Assembly: GCA_044238435.1 (NCBI GenBank)
Contig: JBIIDH010000022.1
Coordinates: 1-37,969 of the forward strand
DNA: 37,969 bases
DNA from: VFMC01 sp044238435
Lineage (GTDB): Bacteria > Actinomycetota > Acidimicrobiia > Acidimicrobiales > Ilumatobacteraceae
Reading direction: 5' to 3'
Of this stretch, positions 23,140 to 31,167 are shown piece after piece. Within the stretch, counting starts at the first letter, position 1, and every line of letters begins with the position of its first letter. Under the pieces are notes generated by a model. It saw only the letters and a list, made by a program, of their open reading frames with translations, made no database searches and had not been told where the DNA came from. The translations under genes and the position numbers were made by a program.

Positions 23140-24516
23140 ATGACGCTCACCAACGAACCCACCTCCGAGCGCGGCGCCGCCCGCTCGCCGGGTGCCAGCT
23201 ACCAGCAGCTGCTCGACAACGACACCCGGCCCGAGAACGTGCCCGTCGCGCTGCGCTGGCAGCGCTGGGAGTACCTCGGCGACGCCGACGTGCCGCGCGA
23301 CCGCTACACCAGCCGCGAGTTCCACGAACTCGAGAAGGAGAAGGTGTGGAAGCGGGCGTGGCAGATGGCCTGCCGCGAGGAGGACGTGCCCGAGGTGGGC
23401 GACACCTGCGTGTACGACATCTGCGACGTCTCCATCCTCATCGTCCGGTCGGCACCCGACCGCATCCAGGCCTTCTACAACGCCTGTCTCCACCGCGGTC
23501 GCCAACTGCGCGAGGCCGATGGCCCCACGCACGAACTGCGCTGCCCCTTCCACGGGTTCTGCTGGAACCTCGACGGGTCGCTGAAGCAGGTGCCCTGCGA
23601 GTGGGACTTCCCGCACGTGCAGCACGACGAGTGGGCGCTGCCCGAGGTGCAGGTGGGCACGTGGGGCGGCTTCGTGTTCATCAACATGGACCCGAACTGC
23701 GAGTCGCTCGAGTCGTTCCTCGGCGAGCTGCCGAGCCACTTCGAGAAGTGGCCGCTCGAGCAGCGCTACAAGTCGGTGCACGTCGCCCGCATCTTCCCCA
23801 CCAACTGGAAGGTGGTGCAGGAGGCCTTCATGGAGGCCTTCCACGTGGTGGCCACCCACCCGCAACTGCTCGCCGGCATCGGCGACGCCAACAGCCAGTA
23901 CGACTGGAGCGGCAACTTCAGCCGGGCCATCACACCGAACGGCACGCCGAGCCCGCACCTGTCGTGGGAGCCCACCGAACAGGAGATGTTCGATGCGATG
24001 AGCGACCGGCGCCTCGACGAGCCGCCGTTCGTCACCCTCACCGAGGGGATGACGGCGCGTGGCGTGTCGGGCGTGGGTGGTCGGGCCCGGATGGCGGAGG
24101 TGCTGGGCGACAAGGCCGACGGGCTGAGCGACGCCGAACTGGCCGACAGCATCTATTACACGCTGTTCCCGAACTTCCACCCGTGGGCGGCCTACAACCG
24201 GATCGTCTACCGCTTCCGCCCCTACGAGGACCGTCACGACATGTCGGTCATGGAGTGCATGTTCCTCGAGCCCTACGACGAGTCGCAGCCCAAGCCGCCC
24301 GCCGTGCCCATCCACTGGCTGGGGGTCGATCAGGACTGGACCGACGCCGAAGAGCTCGGCCTGCTGGCCCGCGTGTTCAACCAGGACACGTTCAACCTGC
24401 CGAAGGTGCAGAAGGGACTCTCGTCGCTGCGCAAGGACATCACCCTGGCCAACTACCAGGAGACGAAGTTGCGGCACTTCCACTGGCTGCTCGGCCAGTG
24501 GATCGAACGCGACTGA
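23140..24516 (+). CDS. Rieske non-heme iron oxygenase, alpha subunit
   Basis: A 458-residue terminal oxygenase. The [2Fe-2S] Rieske site is CLHRGRQLREADG...CPFHGFCWNLDG (C-x-H...C-x2-H, residues about 112-135). The mononuclear iron site is in NWKVVQEAFMEAFHVVATHP, with the H-x4-H pair and a preceding bridging Glu rather than the more usual Asp. The C-terminal catalytic domain (LFPNFHPWAAYNRIVYRFRPY) matches ring-hydroxylating oxygenases. It needs a ferredoxin and reductase, none of which is nearby, and has no beta subunit gene beside it, so it may be an alpha-only enzyme acting on an aromatic, steroid or quaternary amine substrate. GAGGGG lies 6 bases before the ATG. Confidence 0.92.
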   Translation: MTLTNEPTSERGAARSPGASYQQLLDNDTRPENVPVALRWQRWEYLGDADVPRDRYTSREFHELEKEKVWKRAWQMACREEDVPEVGDTCVYDICDVSILIVRSAPDRIQAFYNACLHRGRQLREADGPTHELRCPFHGFCWNLDGSLKQVPCEWDFPHVQHDEWALPEVQVGTWGGFVFINMDPNCESLESFLGELPSHFEKWPLEQRYKSVHVARIFPTNWKVVQEAFMEAFHVVATHPQLLAGIGDANSQYDWSGNFSRAITPNGTPSPHLSWEPTEQEMFDAMSDRRLDEPPFVTLTEGMTARGVSGVGGRARMAEVLGDKADGLSDAELADSIYYTLFPNFHPWAAYNRIVYRFRPYEDRHDMSVMECMFLEPYDESQPKPPAVPIHWLGVDQDWTDAEELGLLARVFNQDTFNLPKVQKGLSSLRKDITLANYQETKLRHFHWLLGQWIERD

Positions 24517-24531
24517 CGCACCCCTGACGGA

Positions 24532-24537
24532 TAGCGT
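24532..24537 (+). promoter_or_regulatory. Putative leaderless -10 hexamer TAGCGT of argG
   Basis: TAGCGT, 8 bases, ATG at 24546; the same hexamer as before the acyl-CoA dehydrogenase gene. It lies in the 29-base gap after the Rieske gene, so argG may have its own promoter. Confidence 0.4.
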
Positions 24538-24545
24538 CGGGCACC

Positions 24546-25877
24546 ATGTCGAAGGTGCTCACGTCATTGCCGGTCGGTGAACGGGTCGGGATCGCATTCA
24601 GCGGTGGTCTCGACACGTCGGCCGCCGTCGCCTGGATGCGCGAGAAGGGCGCTGTCCCCTACTGCTACACGGCCGATCTCGGCCAGTACGACGAGGACGA
24701 CCTGGCCGGTGTGCCCGATCGCGCCAAGGAGTACGGCGCGGCCGAGGCGCGGCTCGTCGACTGTCGCACCGAACTGGTGCACGAGGGCCTCGTCGCCCTG
24801 CAGTGTGGCGCGTTCCACATCACCACCGCCGGCAAGACGTACTTCAACACCACGCCGCTCGGCCGGGCGGTGACGGGCACGATGCTCGTCCAGGCGATGA
24901 AGGCCGACGGGGTCGACATCTGGGGCGACGGCAGCACCTACAAGGGCAACGACATCGAGCGCTTCTACCGCTACGGCCTGCTGGTGAACCCGAGTCTGCG
25001 CATCTACAAGCCGTGGCTAGACGACGCGTTCGTCACCGAGTTGGGCGGCCGCGCCGAGATGAGCGAGTTCCTCACCGAGCGCAACCTGCCATACCGGGCC
25101 AGCAAGGAGAAGGCGTACAGCACCGACGCCAACATCTGGGGCGCCACCCACGAGGCCAAGCTGCTCGAGGAACTGAGCACCTCGATGGACATCGTCGTGC
25201 CCATCATGGGCGTGGCGCACTACCGCGACGACGTCACCATCGCCGCCGAGGAGGTGTCGGTCCGGTTCCACGAGGGGTGGCCCGTCGCCATCAACGGGCA
25301 GGAGTTCGCGAACCAGGTCGACCTGGTGATGGAGGCGAACGCCATCGGCGGTCGTCACGGCCTGGGGATGTGCGACCAGATCGAGAACCGCATCATCGAG
25401 GCCAAGAGCCGCGGCATCTACGAGGCACCGGGGCTGGCGCTGCTGCACATCGCCTACGAGCGACTCGTGTCGGGCATCCACAACGAGAACACGATCGAGA
25501 ACTACCGCACGATGGGGCGGCGTCTCGGCCGACTGTTGTACGAAGGTCGGTGGTTCGACCCGCAGAGCCTGATGCTGCGCGAGCCGCTGGTGCGCTGGGT
25601 GGGGTCGGCCATCACCGGTGAGGTCACCCTCCGGCTGCGGCGTGGCGACGACTACACGGTGCTCGACACGGTGAGTCCGAACCTCACCTACGCACCCGAG
25701 CGGTTGAGCATGGAGCGAGTCGAGGACGCCCCGTTCGGGCCGCTCGACCGCATCGGGCAGCTGACGATGCGCAACCTCGACATCGCCGACACCACTGCGA
25801 AGCTCGAGGTGTACCGGGGTACCGGAACGCTGGGCAGCGGCGGCCTGCTGTCGCTCGAGGCCCCCAACCCCTCCTGA
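24546..25877 (+). CDS. argG: Argininosuccinate synthase
   Basis: A 443-residue enzyme joining citrulline and aspartate with ATP, the penultimate step of arginine synthesis. The N-terminal P-loop is VGIAFSGGLDTSAAVAWM. YTADLGQYDEDDL follows, HITTAGKTYFNTTPLGRAVTGTML contributes to substrate binding, and DIWGDGSTYKGNDIERFYRYG is the other conserved block. The length and these motifs match the long form known from Escherichia coli (about 447 residues) rather than the about 400-residue form common in bacteria, including most actinobacteria that carry argG in an arg operon. No other arg gene is near, which suits a horizontally acquired or lineage-specific form. Confidence 0.95.
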   Translation: MSKVLTSLPVGERVGIAFSGGLDTSAAVAWMREKGAVPYCYTADLGQYDEDDLAGVPDRAKEYGAAEARLVDCRTELVHEGLVALQCGAFHITTAGKTYFNTTPLGRAVTGTMLVQAMKADGVDIWGDGSTYKGNDIERFYRYGLLVNPSLRIYKPWLDDAFVTELGGRAEMSEFLTERNLPYRASKEKAYSTDANIWGATHEAKLLEELSTSMDIVVPIMGVAHYRDDVTIAAEEVSVRFHEGWPVAINGQEFANQVDLVMEANAIGGRHGLGMCDQIENRIIEAKSRGIYEAPGLALLHIAYERLVSGIHNENTIENYRTMGRRLGRLLYEGRWFDPQSLMLREPLVRWVGSAITGEVTLRLRRGDDYTVLDTVSPNLTYAPERLSMERVEDAPFGPLDRIGQLTMRNLDIADTTAKLEVYRGTGTLGSGGLLSLEAPNPS

Positions 25878-25922
25878 GTAGGCACTGCGGGACCGGGCGC
25901 CCTGCCTGCGCCCACCCCCATG

Positions 25923-25957
25923 CCTTGCCTTGCCTTGCCTGGCCTGGCCTGGCCTGG
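25923..25957. repeat. Pentanucleotide tract (CCTTG)3(CCTGG)4
   Basis: Seven consecutive 5-bp units, three CCTTG then four CCTGG, 45 bases after the argG stop. It is a simple-sequence tract likely to vary in length by slippage. Confidence 0.9.
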
Positions 25958-25976
25958 CATCCCGCCACCGCCCCCT

Positions 25977-26023
25977 GCGTTTGTGAGCGCAGCCGGGTCC
26001 ATCGGGGTTCCGCTCACAAACGC
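25977..26023. repeat. Inverted-repeat element, copy 1 (12-bp arms, 23-bp loop)
   Basis: The arms are GCGTTTGTGAGC and GCTCACAAACGC, perfect complements, with a loop of 23 bases that shares about half its positions with copy 2, mostly on the right (CGGGG-x-TCC). Confidence 0.9.
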
Positions 26024-26038
26024 TCCGCCCGGCCCCTT

Positions 26039-26085
26039 GCGTTTGTGAGCAACACCGTGTTGGACGGGGGTCCGCTCACAAACGC
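26039..26085. repeat. Inverted-repeat element, copy 2 (12-bp arms, 23-bp loop)
   Basis: Same arms and loop length as copy 1, 62 bp further on. The arms are richer in A and T than the surrounding DNA. It can form a hairpin from either strand. Confidence 0.9.
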
Positions 26086-26121
26086 CGGTTGTGGGGCGGC
26101 GGGTGGGTGGACTGCACCGCA

Positions 26122-26161
26122 GCCGGGATCAGCCAGGGTCGGCCGGGGTCGGCCGGGATCA
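26122..26161. repeat. Four 10-bp tandem units ending in the M20 peptidase stop codon
   Basis: GCCGGGATCA, GCCAGGGTCG, GCCGGGGTCG, GCCGGGATCA. The TCA of the last unit is the reverse complement of the peptidase stop. Confidence 0.85.
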
Positions 26162-27262
26162 GGGAGCGGAGAGGTCGAGGAGGTCGCTCAGCAGTGCCGC
26201 AGTGAGGCGAGCACGATCGACGATGGTGTCGACGAAGACGTGCTCGTGATCGGCGTGGGCGCCGCCACCCACGGCACCGAGGCCATCGAGCGTGGGGACG
26301 CCCACGGCCGCCGTGAGGTTGCCGTCGCTCCCGCCCCCCACCGCCACACCCACGAGCGTCGGCAACCCGGCGCGCTCGGCGGCACGCACGGCAACGGGGA
26401 ACAGCGTCGCCGACGCCGACTCGTGCATCGGCGGACGGTTCAGCCCCCCGAGCACCTCGACGGTCGCTCCCGGCACGGTGGTGCGCAGACCAGCCATCAG
26501 CGACTCGATCCGCGTCTTCTCGTCAGGCTCCACCACCCGGACATCGACCAGCACCCGGGTGCGCGCCGGCACCACGTTCTCAGCCGTTCCCGCCGACGCC
26601 ATGGTGGGCGTGACCGTGGTACCACGCGCCGGGTCGCCGAACGTAGCGATGGTGGTGATCAACTCGGCGGCGGCGACCAGCGAGTTCACCCCCTTCTCCG
26701 GCTCGAGCCCCGCATGCGACGCCTTTCCGTGCACGATCACCTCGAACGTGCCCACCCCCTTGCGGGCGATCTTCACCGCACCGCCGTCGGCGCTCGGCTC
26801 GAAAACCAGCACGTTTCCGCAGGCCAGGGCCCGCTCCTCGATGAGGGCACGGGAGGTGGCCGAGCCGACCTCCTCGTCGGAGGTGATGAGGATCTCGATG
26901 CCGGATGCGTCGGCGAGCGACGCCACGGCGTGCACCGCCTGCACGATGCCGGCCTTCATGTCGAACACGCCCGGCCCGGTGACCTTGCCGTCGGCGATCA
27001 TGAACGGCCGTACCGCCAACGTGCCCAGGGGGAACACCGTGTCGTGGTGACCCACGATCAGCACCCGTGGCACCCCGCCACCCACCCAGTGCACATGGGG
27101 CCCGGCCGGTCCGTCGACGATGGAGGGCGCCGAACCGAGGCGACGCTCCATCACAGCGGCCAGTACCGCTGCAGACGTGGTGATGGCAGCCACGTCGTGC
27201 GAGGGCGACTCGGTGGTCACCAAGAGTTCGAGGTCGGCAAGCATCTCGTTCAGATCGATCAC
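26159..27262 (-). CDS. M20-family metallopeptidase (carboxypeptidase G2-like)
   Basis: A 367-residue di-zinc amidohydrolase without signal peptide. VLIVGHHDTVFP carries the first metal His and Asp, GPGVFDMKAGIV the bridging Asp, ITSDEEVGS the catalytic Glu and a metal Glu, and GAHADHEHVFVDTI the last His. The lid/dimerisation domain lies between (FEVIVHGKASHAGLEPEKG, with the usual SHAG). It resembles glutamate carboxypeptidase/CPG2-like members that cleave N-acyl amino acids or peptides; the substrate is unknown. The start is GTG 27262, with CAGAAT 6 bases upstream. Its promoter overlaps that of the divergent hydrolase gene; the start codons are 29 bases apart. Confidence 0.9.
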   Translation of the reverse strand: MIDLNEMLADLELLVTTESPSHDVAAITTSAAVLAAVMERRLGSAPSIVDGPAGPHVHWVGGGVPRVLIVGHHDTVFPLGTLAVRPFMIADGKVTGPGVFDMKAGIVQAVHAVASLADASGIEILITSDEEVGSATSRALIEERALACGNVLVFEPSADGGAVKIARKGVGTFEVIVHGKASHAGLEPEKGVNSLVAAAELITTIATFGDPARGTTVTPTMASAGTAENVVPARTRVLVDVRVVEPDEKTRIESLMAGLRTTVPGATVEVLGGLNRPPMHESASATLFPVAVRAAERAGLPTLVGVAVGGGSDGNLTAAVGVPTLDGLGAVGGGAHADHEHVFVDTIVDRARLTAALLSDLLDLSAP

Positions 27263-27268
27263 TTCCTC

Positions 27269-27274
27269 ATTCTG
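27269..27274 (-). promoter_or_regulatory. Putative leaderless -10 hexamer CAGAAT of the M20 gene
   Basis: CAGAAT, 6 bases (GAGGAA), GTG on the minus strand. The GAGGAA could alternatively be read as a ribosome site, but it abuts the start codon. Confidence 0.35.
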
Positions 27275-27279
27275 CCTGC

Positions 27280-27285
27280 CAGACT
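27280..27285 (+). promoter_or_regulatory. Putative leaderless -10 hexamer CAGACT of the CocE-type gene
   Basis: CAGACT, 6 bases, GTG at 27292. It is 5 bases from the opposing hexamer at 27269-27274, so RNA polymerase cannot occupy both promoters together. Confidence 0.35.
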
Positions 27286-27291
27286 CGTCGG

Positions 27292-29571
27292 GTGCCGTCT
27301 CGTCGAATCCTCCCCCTGCTGACCAGTGTCGCCCTCCTCGCCGCCTGCGCCGGCGACGAGTCAGGTAACACCCCCCTCACCAGCGTCGCCGACACGGCGC
27401 CCGCGGTCGTCGAGACAACTGCCGCCACCGAGACCACGGCCGCCCCCTCGGCCGAGCTCGCCCCGGCGTCGTTCACCGTTCGCCCCGGCACCGAGCAGGT
27501 CACCGTGCTCGATGCCGAACCTGGCACGGAACTCACCGTTGCCGGTCCCGACGGCACCACGACCACCGGCGTGGTCGACGAGCAGGGCTCGCTGCTGTTC
27601 CGCAGCCTCGCCCCCGGCGACGGCTACGTCCTCGCATCGGCCACCGAGCAGAGCGAGCCGTTCGCCGTCGCCGACCCGGCCGACCACCCCGACGCAGGCT
27701 GGTACGCCTCGCAACCCAAACTGCCCGAGGGCGGCTTCGGCTACATCACCACCCGCGACGGCACCACCCTCAGCGCCAACGTCGTACTGCCCGGACCGGC
27801 CGACCAGGGGCCCTACCCCACCGTCGTCGAATACAGCGGCTACCAGCCGAGCGACCCCGACAGCGCCGACTTCGCCCAGATCTACACCACCCTCGGGTTC
27901 GCCTACGTGGGTGTGAACATGCGCGGCACCGGCTGCAGCGGCGGCTCGTTCCGCTTCTTCGAGACCGTGCAGAGCCTCGACGGCTACGACGTCATCGAAA
28001 CCGTCGCCGCCCAGCCCTGGGTGCTCGACAACGCGGTCGGCATGGTGGGCATCTCGTACCCCGGCATCAGCCAACTGTTCGTAGCCGCCACCACCCCCCC
28101 GAGCCTCGCCGCCATCACCCCACTCAGCGTGCTCGACGACTCGTTCCGCGCCACCCTGTACCCGGGCGGCCTGCTGAACACCGGCTTCGCCGTCGAGTGG
28201 ACCCAGGCCCGCGTCGACCAGGCCCGCCCCTACGGGCAGGGCTGGGAGCAGGGTCGCGTCGATGCCGGCGACACCGAGTGCGAGGCGAACCAGCAGGTGC
28301 GCCTGCAGAACCCCGACCTGGTGGCCGAGATCCGCGACAACCCCTACTACCCACCCGAACTCGGCGACCCGCTGGCCCCCATCACCTTCGTCGACCGCAT
28401 CACCGCTCCGGTCTTCCTGGCGGGTGCGTGGCAGGACGAGCAGACCGGCGGCCACTTCCCCGCCATGCTCGACCGCTTCACCGCCGCGAAGGACCTCTTC
28501 GTCACCCTCGTCAACGGCGGGCACACCGAATCGCTGAGCCCCGGTGTGATGCAGCGTTACGTCGAGTTCCTGCAGTTGTACGTCGCCAAGCAGGTGCCCG
28601 ACATGGCCGGAGCGAACCAGGTGGCCCCCATCCTCGGCGGACTCATCTTCGCCAGCCCCGAGTCGCCCACCTTCACCGACCGCTTCGCGGGGACGACGTA
28701 CGACGACGCACTCGCCGCCTTCGAGGGCGAACCCCAGGTGCGCGTGCTGCTCGAGCAGGGCGCGGCCGATGGATACTCCCCCGGCGCTCCGGTGGCGCGC
28801 ACGGTCCTCGAGTACGACCAGTGGCCCGTCCCCGAGGCGGTGGCCACGACCTGGTCGCTCGACGGCAACGGCGCGCTCAGCGACGGAGCACCCACCGCGC
28901 CCGGTGAGGCGTCCTACACGGCCGACCCCACCGCTCTGCCCGCCACCTACTACAGCGGCAGCGGCTCCGACATCTGGAAAGCAGGCGCTCCGTACGAGTG
29001 GCAGGCCCTCCCCGACGGCACCGGTCTGGGCTTCGTCTCGGCCCCGCTCGCCGACGACACCCTGGTGGTCGGCGGCGGTTCGGTCGACCTGTGGATCAGC
29101 GCCACCACCCCCGACACCGATCTCGAGGTGACCATCACCGAGGTGCGCCCCGACGGCACGGAGATCTACGTCCAGAGCGGCTGGCTGCGTGCCAGCGAGC
29201 GAGCCCTCGACGACGACGCCAGCACTGCACTGCAACCGGTGCAGACGTTCCTCGAGGGCGACGCCGCCCCACTGCCCGAGGGCGAGTTCACCCCGGTGCG
29301 CATCGCCCTGTTCCCGGTGGCCCATGCGTTCCGGGCCGGCAGCAGGCTGCGTCTCACCATCGACGCCCCGGGCAACAACCGTCCGGTGTGGGTGTTCGAG
29401 ACCATCTCGGCCGGCGAGCAGGTGACCGTCGGCTTCGATGCCGACCGACCGTCGCAACTCGTCCTTCCGGTCGTCGCCGGAGCCACGCTGCCCCAACCGG
29501 CGCCGCCGGCCTGTGGTGCGTTGCGCGCCCAGCCCTGCCGCGACTGGGTCCCGGCGGTGAACGGCGGCTGA
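27292..29571 (+). CDS. CocE/NonD-family (S15 X-Pro dipeptidyl-peptidase type) hydrolase, lipoprotein
   Basis: A 759-residue exported lipoprotein (LLAAC, Cys19) with a Thr/Ala-rich linker and an N-terminal beta domain (about 50-130). The alpha/beta-hydrolase domain begins at GYITTRDGTTLSANVVLPG. YVGVNMRGTGCSGGSF is the conserved strand, and the nucleophile elbow is GISYPG with Ser255. The acid and base are probably AGAWQDEQTGG and NGGHTESLSP. The C-terminal jelly-roll domain (VDLWISATTPDTDLEVTITEVRPDG to GNNRPVWVFE) is complete. Relatives hydrolyse esters, amides or X-Pro peptides. The XRE regulator starts 4 bases after its stop, so the two form an operon. Confidence 0.9.
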   Translation: MPSRRILPLLTSVALLAACAGDESGNTPLTSVADTAPAVVETTAATETTAAPSAELAPASFTVRPGTEQVTVLDAEPGTELTVAGPDGTTTTGVVDEQGSLLFRSLAPGDGYVLASATEQSEPFAVADPADHPDAGWYASQPKLPEGGFGYITTRDGTTLSANVVLPGPADQGPYPTVVEYSGYQPSDPDSADFAQIYTTLGFAYVGVNMRGTGCSGGSFRFFETVQSLDGYDVIETVAAQPWVLDNAVGMVGISYPGISQLFVAATTPPSLAAITPLSVLDDSFRATLYPGGLLNTGFAVEWTQARVDQARPYGQGWEQGRVDAGDTECEANQQVRLQNPDLVAEIRDNPYYPPELGDPLAPITFVDRITAPVFLAGAWQDEQTGGHFPAMLDRFTAAKDLFVTLVNGGHTESLSPGVMQRYVEFLQLYVAKQVPDMAGANQVAPILGGLIFASPESPTFTDRFAGTTYDDALAAFEGEPQVRVLLEQGAADGYSPGAPVARTVLEYDQWPVPEAVATTWSLDGNGALSDGAPTAPGEASYTADPTALPATYYSGSGSDIWKAGAPYEWQALPDGTGLGFVSAPLADDTLVVGGGSVDLWISATTPDTDLEVTITEVRPDGTEIYVQSGWLRASERALDDDASTALQPVQTFLEGDAAPLPEGEFTPVRIALFPVAHAFRAGSRLRLTIDAPGNNRPVWVFETISAGEQVTVGFDADRPSQLVLPVVAGATLPQPAPPACGALRAQPCRDWVPAVNGG

Positions 29572-29575
29572 GCCG

Positions 29576-30406
29576 ATGGCCACCTCGTCGCAGCGCGAAG
29601 AACTCGCGGCCTTCCTCCGGGCGCGGCGCAACGCCCTCACTCCCACCGAGGTGGGCCTGCCCGCTGGACGGTCGCGACGCACCCCCGGGTTGCGTCGCGA
29701 AGAGATCGCCATGCTGGCCGGTGTATCGGTCACCTGGTACACGTGGCTCGAACAGGGTCGGCGGATCAACGTCTCCATCGACGTGCTCGAGGCGTTGGCT
29801 CGTGCGCTGCGCCTCGACGACGCCGAGCGCCAGCATCTGCTCACCCTCGCCGACCGGGCTCCTACCGCCCACGCCGACGATGTGGCCGATGTGCCCGACG
29901 CACTCGTCCGACTCATCACGTCGATGGAACCGGCACCGGCCTACGTGCTCGGGCCGCGTTGGGAGTTCCTCGCCTGGAACCGCCCGCAGGCCCGCCTGTA
30001 CCCGGTGATCGAACGCCTCGACGAGATCGAGCGCAACCTGCTGTGGGCGATGTTCGCCGAACCGTCGGTGCGGCCGCTGCTCGACGACTGGCCTGCACAG
30101 GCCCGCCGCATCTTGGCGGAGTTCCGTGCCGGCACAGCAGCCCTGCGCGACGATCCGCAGGTGGTGTCATTGGTCGATCGCCTCCGCGCCACGAGCCCCG
30201 AGTTCGCCGAGTGGTGGCCGCAACTCGACGTCGCCCAGTTCCAGACCCGGCTGCGTCGGTACCACCACCCGCGTGCCGGCGAGTTGGTGTTCGAGTACCA
30301 GCAACTCACGCCCAGCGAATGGCCGAGTCTGCGCGTGGTGTGCCAACTGCCGGTGCCCGGCGACGACAGCGCCGAGCGGCTCGCCGCGTGGCGCGAGATC
30401 GCCTGA
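29576..30406 (+). CDS. XRE-family regulator with MmyB-like ligand-binding domain
   Basis: A 276-residue protein. The N-terminal helix-turn-helix (ELAAFLRARRNALTPTEVGL, RTPGLRREEIAMLAGVSVTWYTWLEQGR, residues 8-65) is the form typical of the MmyB/PAS-like group. The C-terminal domain from about 105 (PAYVLGPRWEFLAWNRPQARLYP to YHHPRAGELVFEYQQLTP) is the MmyB transcription-regulator ligand-binding domain, thought to bind a fatty-acid-like ligand. It follows the CocE-type hydrolase by 4 bases and probably regulates that unit or a redox target. It converges with the anti-sigma gene 25 bases downstream. Confidence 0.9.
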   Translation: MATSSQREELAAFLRARRNALTPTEVGLPAGRSRRTPGLRREEIAMLAGVSVTWYTWLEQGRRINVSIDVLEALARALRLDDAERQHLLTLADRAPTAHADDVADVPDALVRLITSMEPAPAYVLGPRWEFLAWNRPQARLYPVIERLDEIERNLLWAMFAEPSVRPLLDDWPAQARRILAEFRAGTAALRDDPQVVSLVDRLRATSPEFAEWWPQLDVAQFQTRLRRYHHPRAGELVFEYQQLTPSEWPSLRVVCQLPVPGDDSAERLAAWREIA

Positions 30407-30431
30407 CGGCGCTCTGCAACGGGGCGAGCGG

Positions 30432-31085
30432 TCAGCCCACCGACTGCTCGGGCGCGTCGTCGGGATCGACGAGGCGGAGCGCCGAGGCGGAGGACGGCTG
30501 CGACCGACCATGACGCCTCAGTGGGGCCGCAGCCAGCAGCCACACCAGCACCACGCTGATCAGTTCCGGGATGTGACTGGTCTCCTCGAGCAGCGGCACG
30601 TTGCCGTTCACCAGGTCGACGATCGCCGTGATGAACAGGGCGCCGGCCAACACTGCGGCCACCGGCAGGATCGTTCGTGCGCGGGCAGGCCGGAACGCAA
30701 CCACCAGCAGGGCCACGCCGTAGGCCACCGAGAACGCGCCCAGGTGCCGTGCCTCGTGGGCGTTGGCCTCGCCCTCGCCCAGCAGCAGCGCCGGCAGCGA
30801 CAGCACGATCACCTCCAGCGCCACCACCACCAGCAGCACCCGCACCACACCCCAGGCACTGGCCCGGTCGGCGACGGCGTTCAGTTTGGAGACACGGCGT
30901 GAGAGGTCGGGCATCGAGGGAGCCGGCGCCATGAGCAGACGGCGCCGGCTCCCCTCGATGGATGCCGCAAAGGCCCGGCAGTCGGCGCACCGGTCGAGGT
31001 GGGCGGTGACGAGCCGGGGTTCGATCCCCGGGTCCTCCCCGTCGGCCTCGGCCGAGATGGCGTCGCGCCAGGTGCTGCAACTCAC
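30432..31085 (-). CDS. Zinc-binding anti-sigma factor, multi-pass membrane protein
   Basis: A 217-residue protein. The N-terminal cytosolic domain begins MSCSTWRDAISAEADGE, as in actinobacterial anti-sigma factors, and carries the ZAS motif HLDRCADC (His29, Cys33, Cys36; Cys3 is a likely fourth ligand). After a linker, about four transmembrane helices follow from residue 80 (VVRVLLVVVALEVIVLSL, AFSVAYGVALLVVAF, LPVAAVLAGALFITAIV, ISVVLVWLLAAAPL), where classical members have one. It is divergent from the ECF sigma gene and should hold that factor at the membrane until a signal arrives. The GTG start has a GGAACTC/CCGACGACCT promoter placed so the mRNA would begin on the start codon. Confidence 0.85.
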   Translation of the reverse strand: MSCSTWRDAISAEADGEDPGIEPRLVTAHLDRCADCRAFAASIEGSRRRLLMAPAPSMPDLSRRVSKLNAVADRASAWGVVRVLLVVVALEVIVLSLPALLLGEGEANAHEARHLGAFSVAYGVALLVVAFRPARARTILPVAAVLAGALFITAIVDLVNGNVPLLEETSHIPELISVVLVWLLAAAPLRRHGRSQPSSASALRLVDPDDAPEQSVG

Positions 31086-31092
31086 GACGGAC

Positions 31093-31120
31093 AGGTCGTC
31101 GGTAGGCGGCGATGAGTTCC
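31093..31120 (-). promoter_or_regulatory. ECF-type promoter GGAACTC-N11-CCGACGACCT of the anti-sigma gene
   Basis: On the minus strand the -35 GGAACTC is at 31120-31114 and the -10 CCGACGACCT at 31102-31093, 7 bases before the GTG at 31085. Exactly the same bipartite sequence and spacing occurs at 32143-32170 upstream of the copper chaperone gene. GGAAC is the usual ECF -35 core. Confidence 0.7.
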
Positions 31121-31167
31121 CGACATCGGCGGGACGTTAGTCCTTGGTCGGAGCGACGCACGGTTGT

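Larger units (their letters stand above)
25878..26158. other. Non-coding convergent gap between argG and the M20 peptidase gene
   Basis: A 281-base stretch without a credible gene. It holds a pentanucleotide tract, two 47-bp inverted-repeat elements and four 10-bp units at its right end, all listed separately. Both flanking genes end here, so it may act as a two-way terminator. Confidence 0.8.

Noticed and set aside
25977..26085. Paired repeats as a CRISPR array
   Set aside because: Only two units, each internally palindromic over its whole length with a 15-base gap, and no cas gene; the layout fits hairpin elements, not CRISPR repeats and spacers.
27361..29919. Very long open frame on the minus strand opposite the CocE-type hydrolase gene (852 codons)
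   Set aside because: Its composition is that of a third-position mirror of the real gene (runs of Gly, Arg, His, Val and no recognisable domain), while the plus-strand frame has a lipobox, nucleophile elbow and jelly-roll domain.
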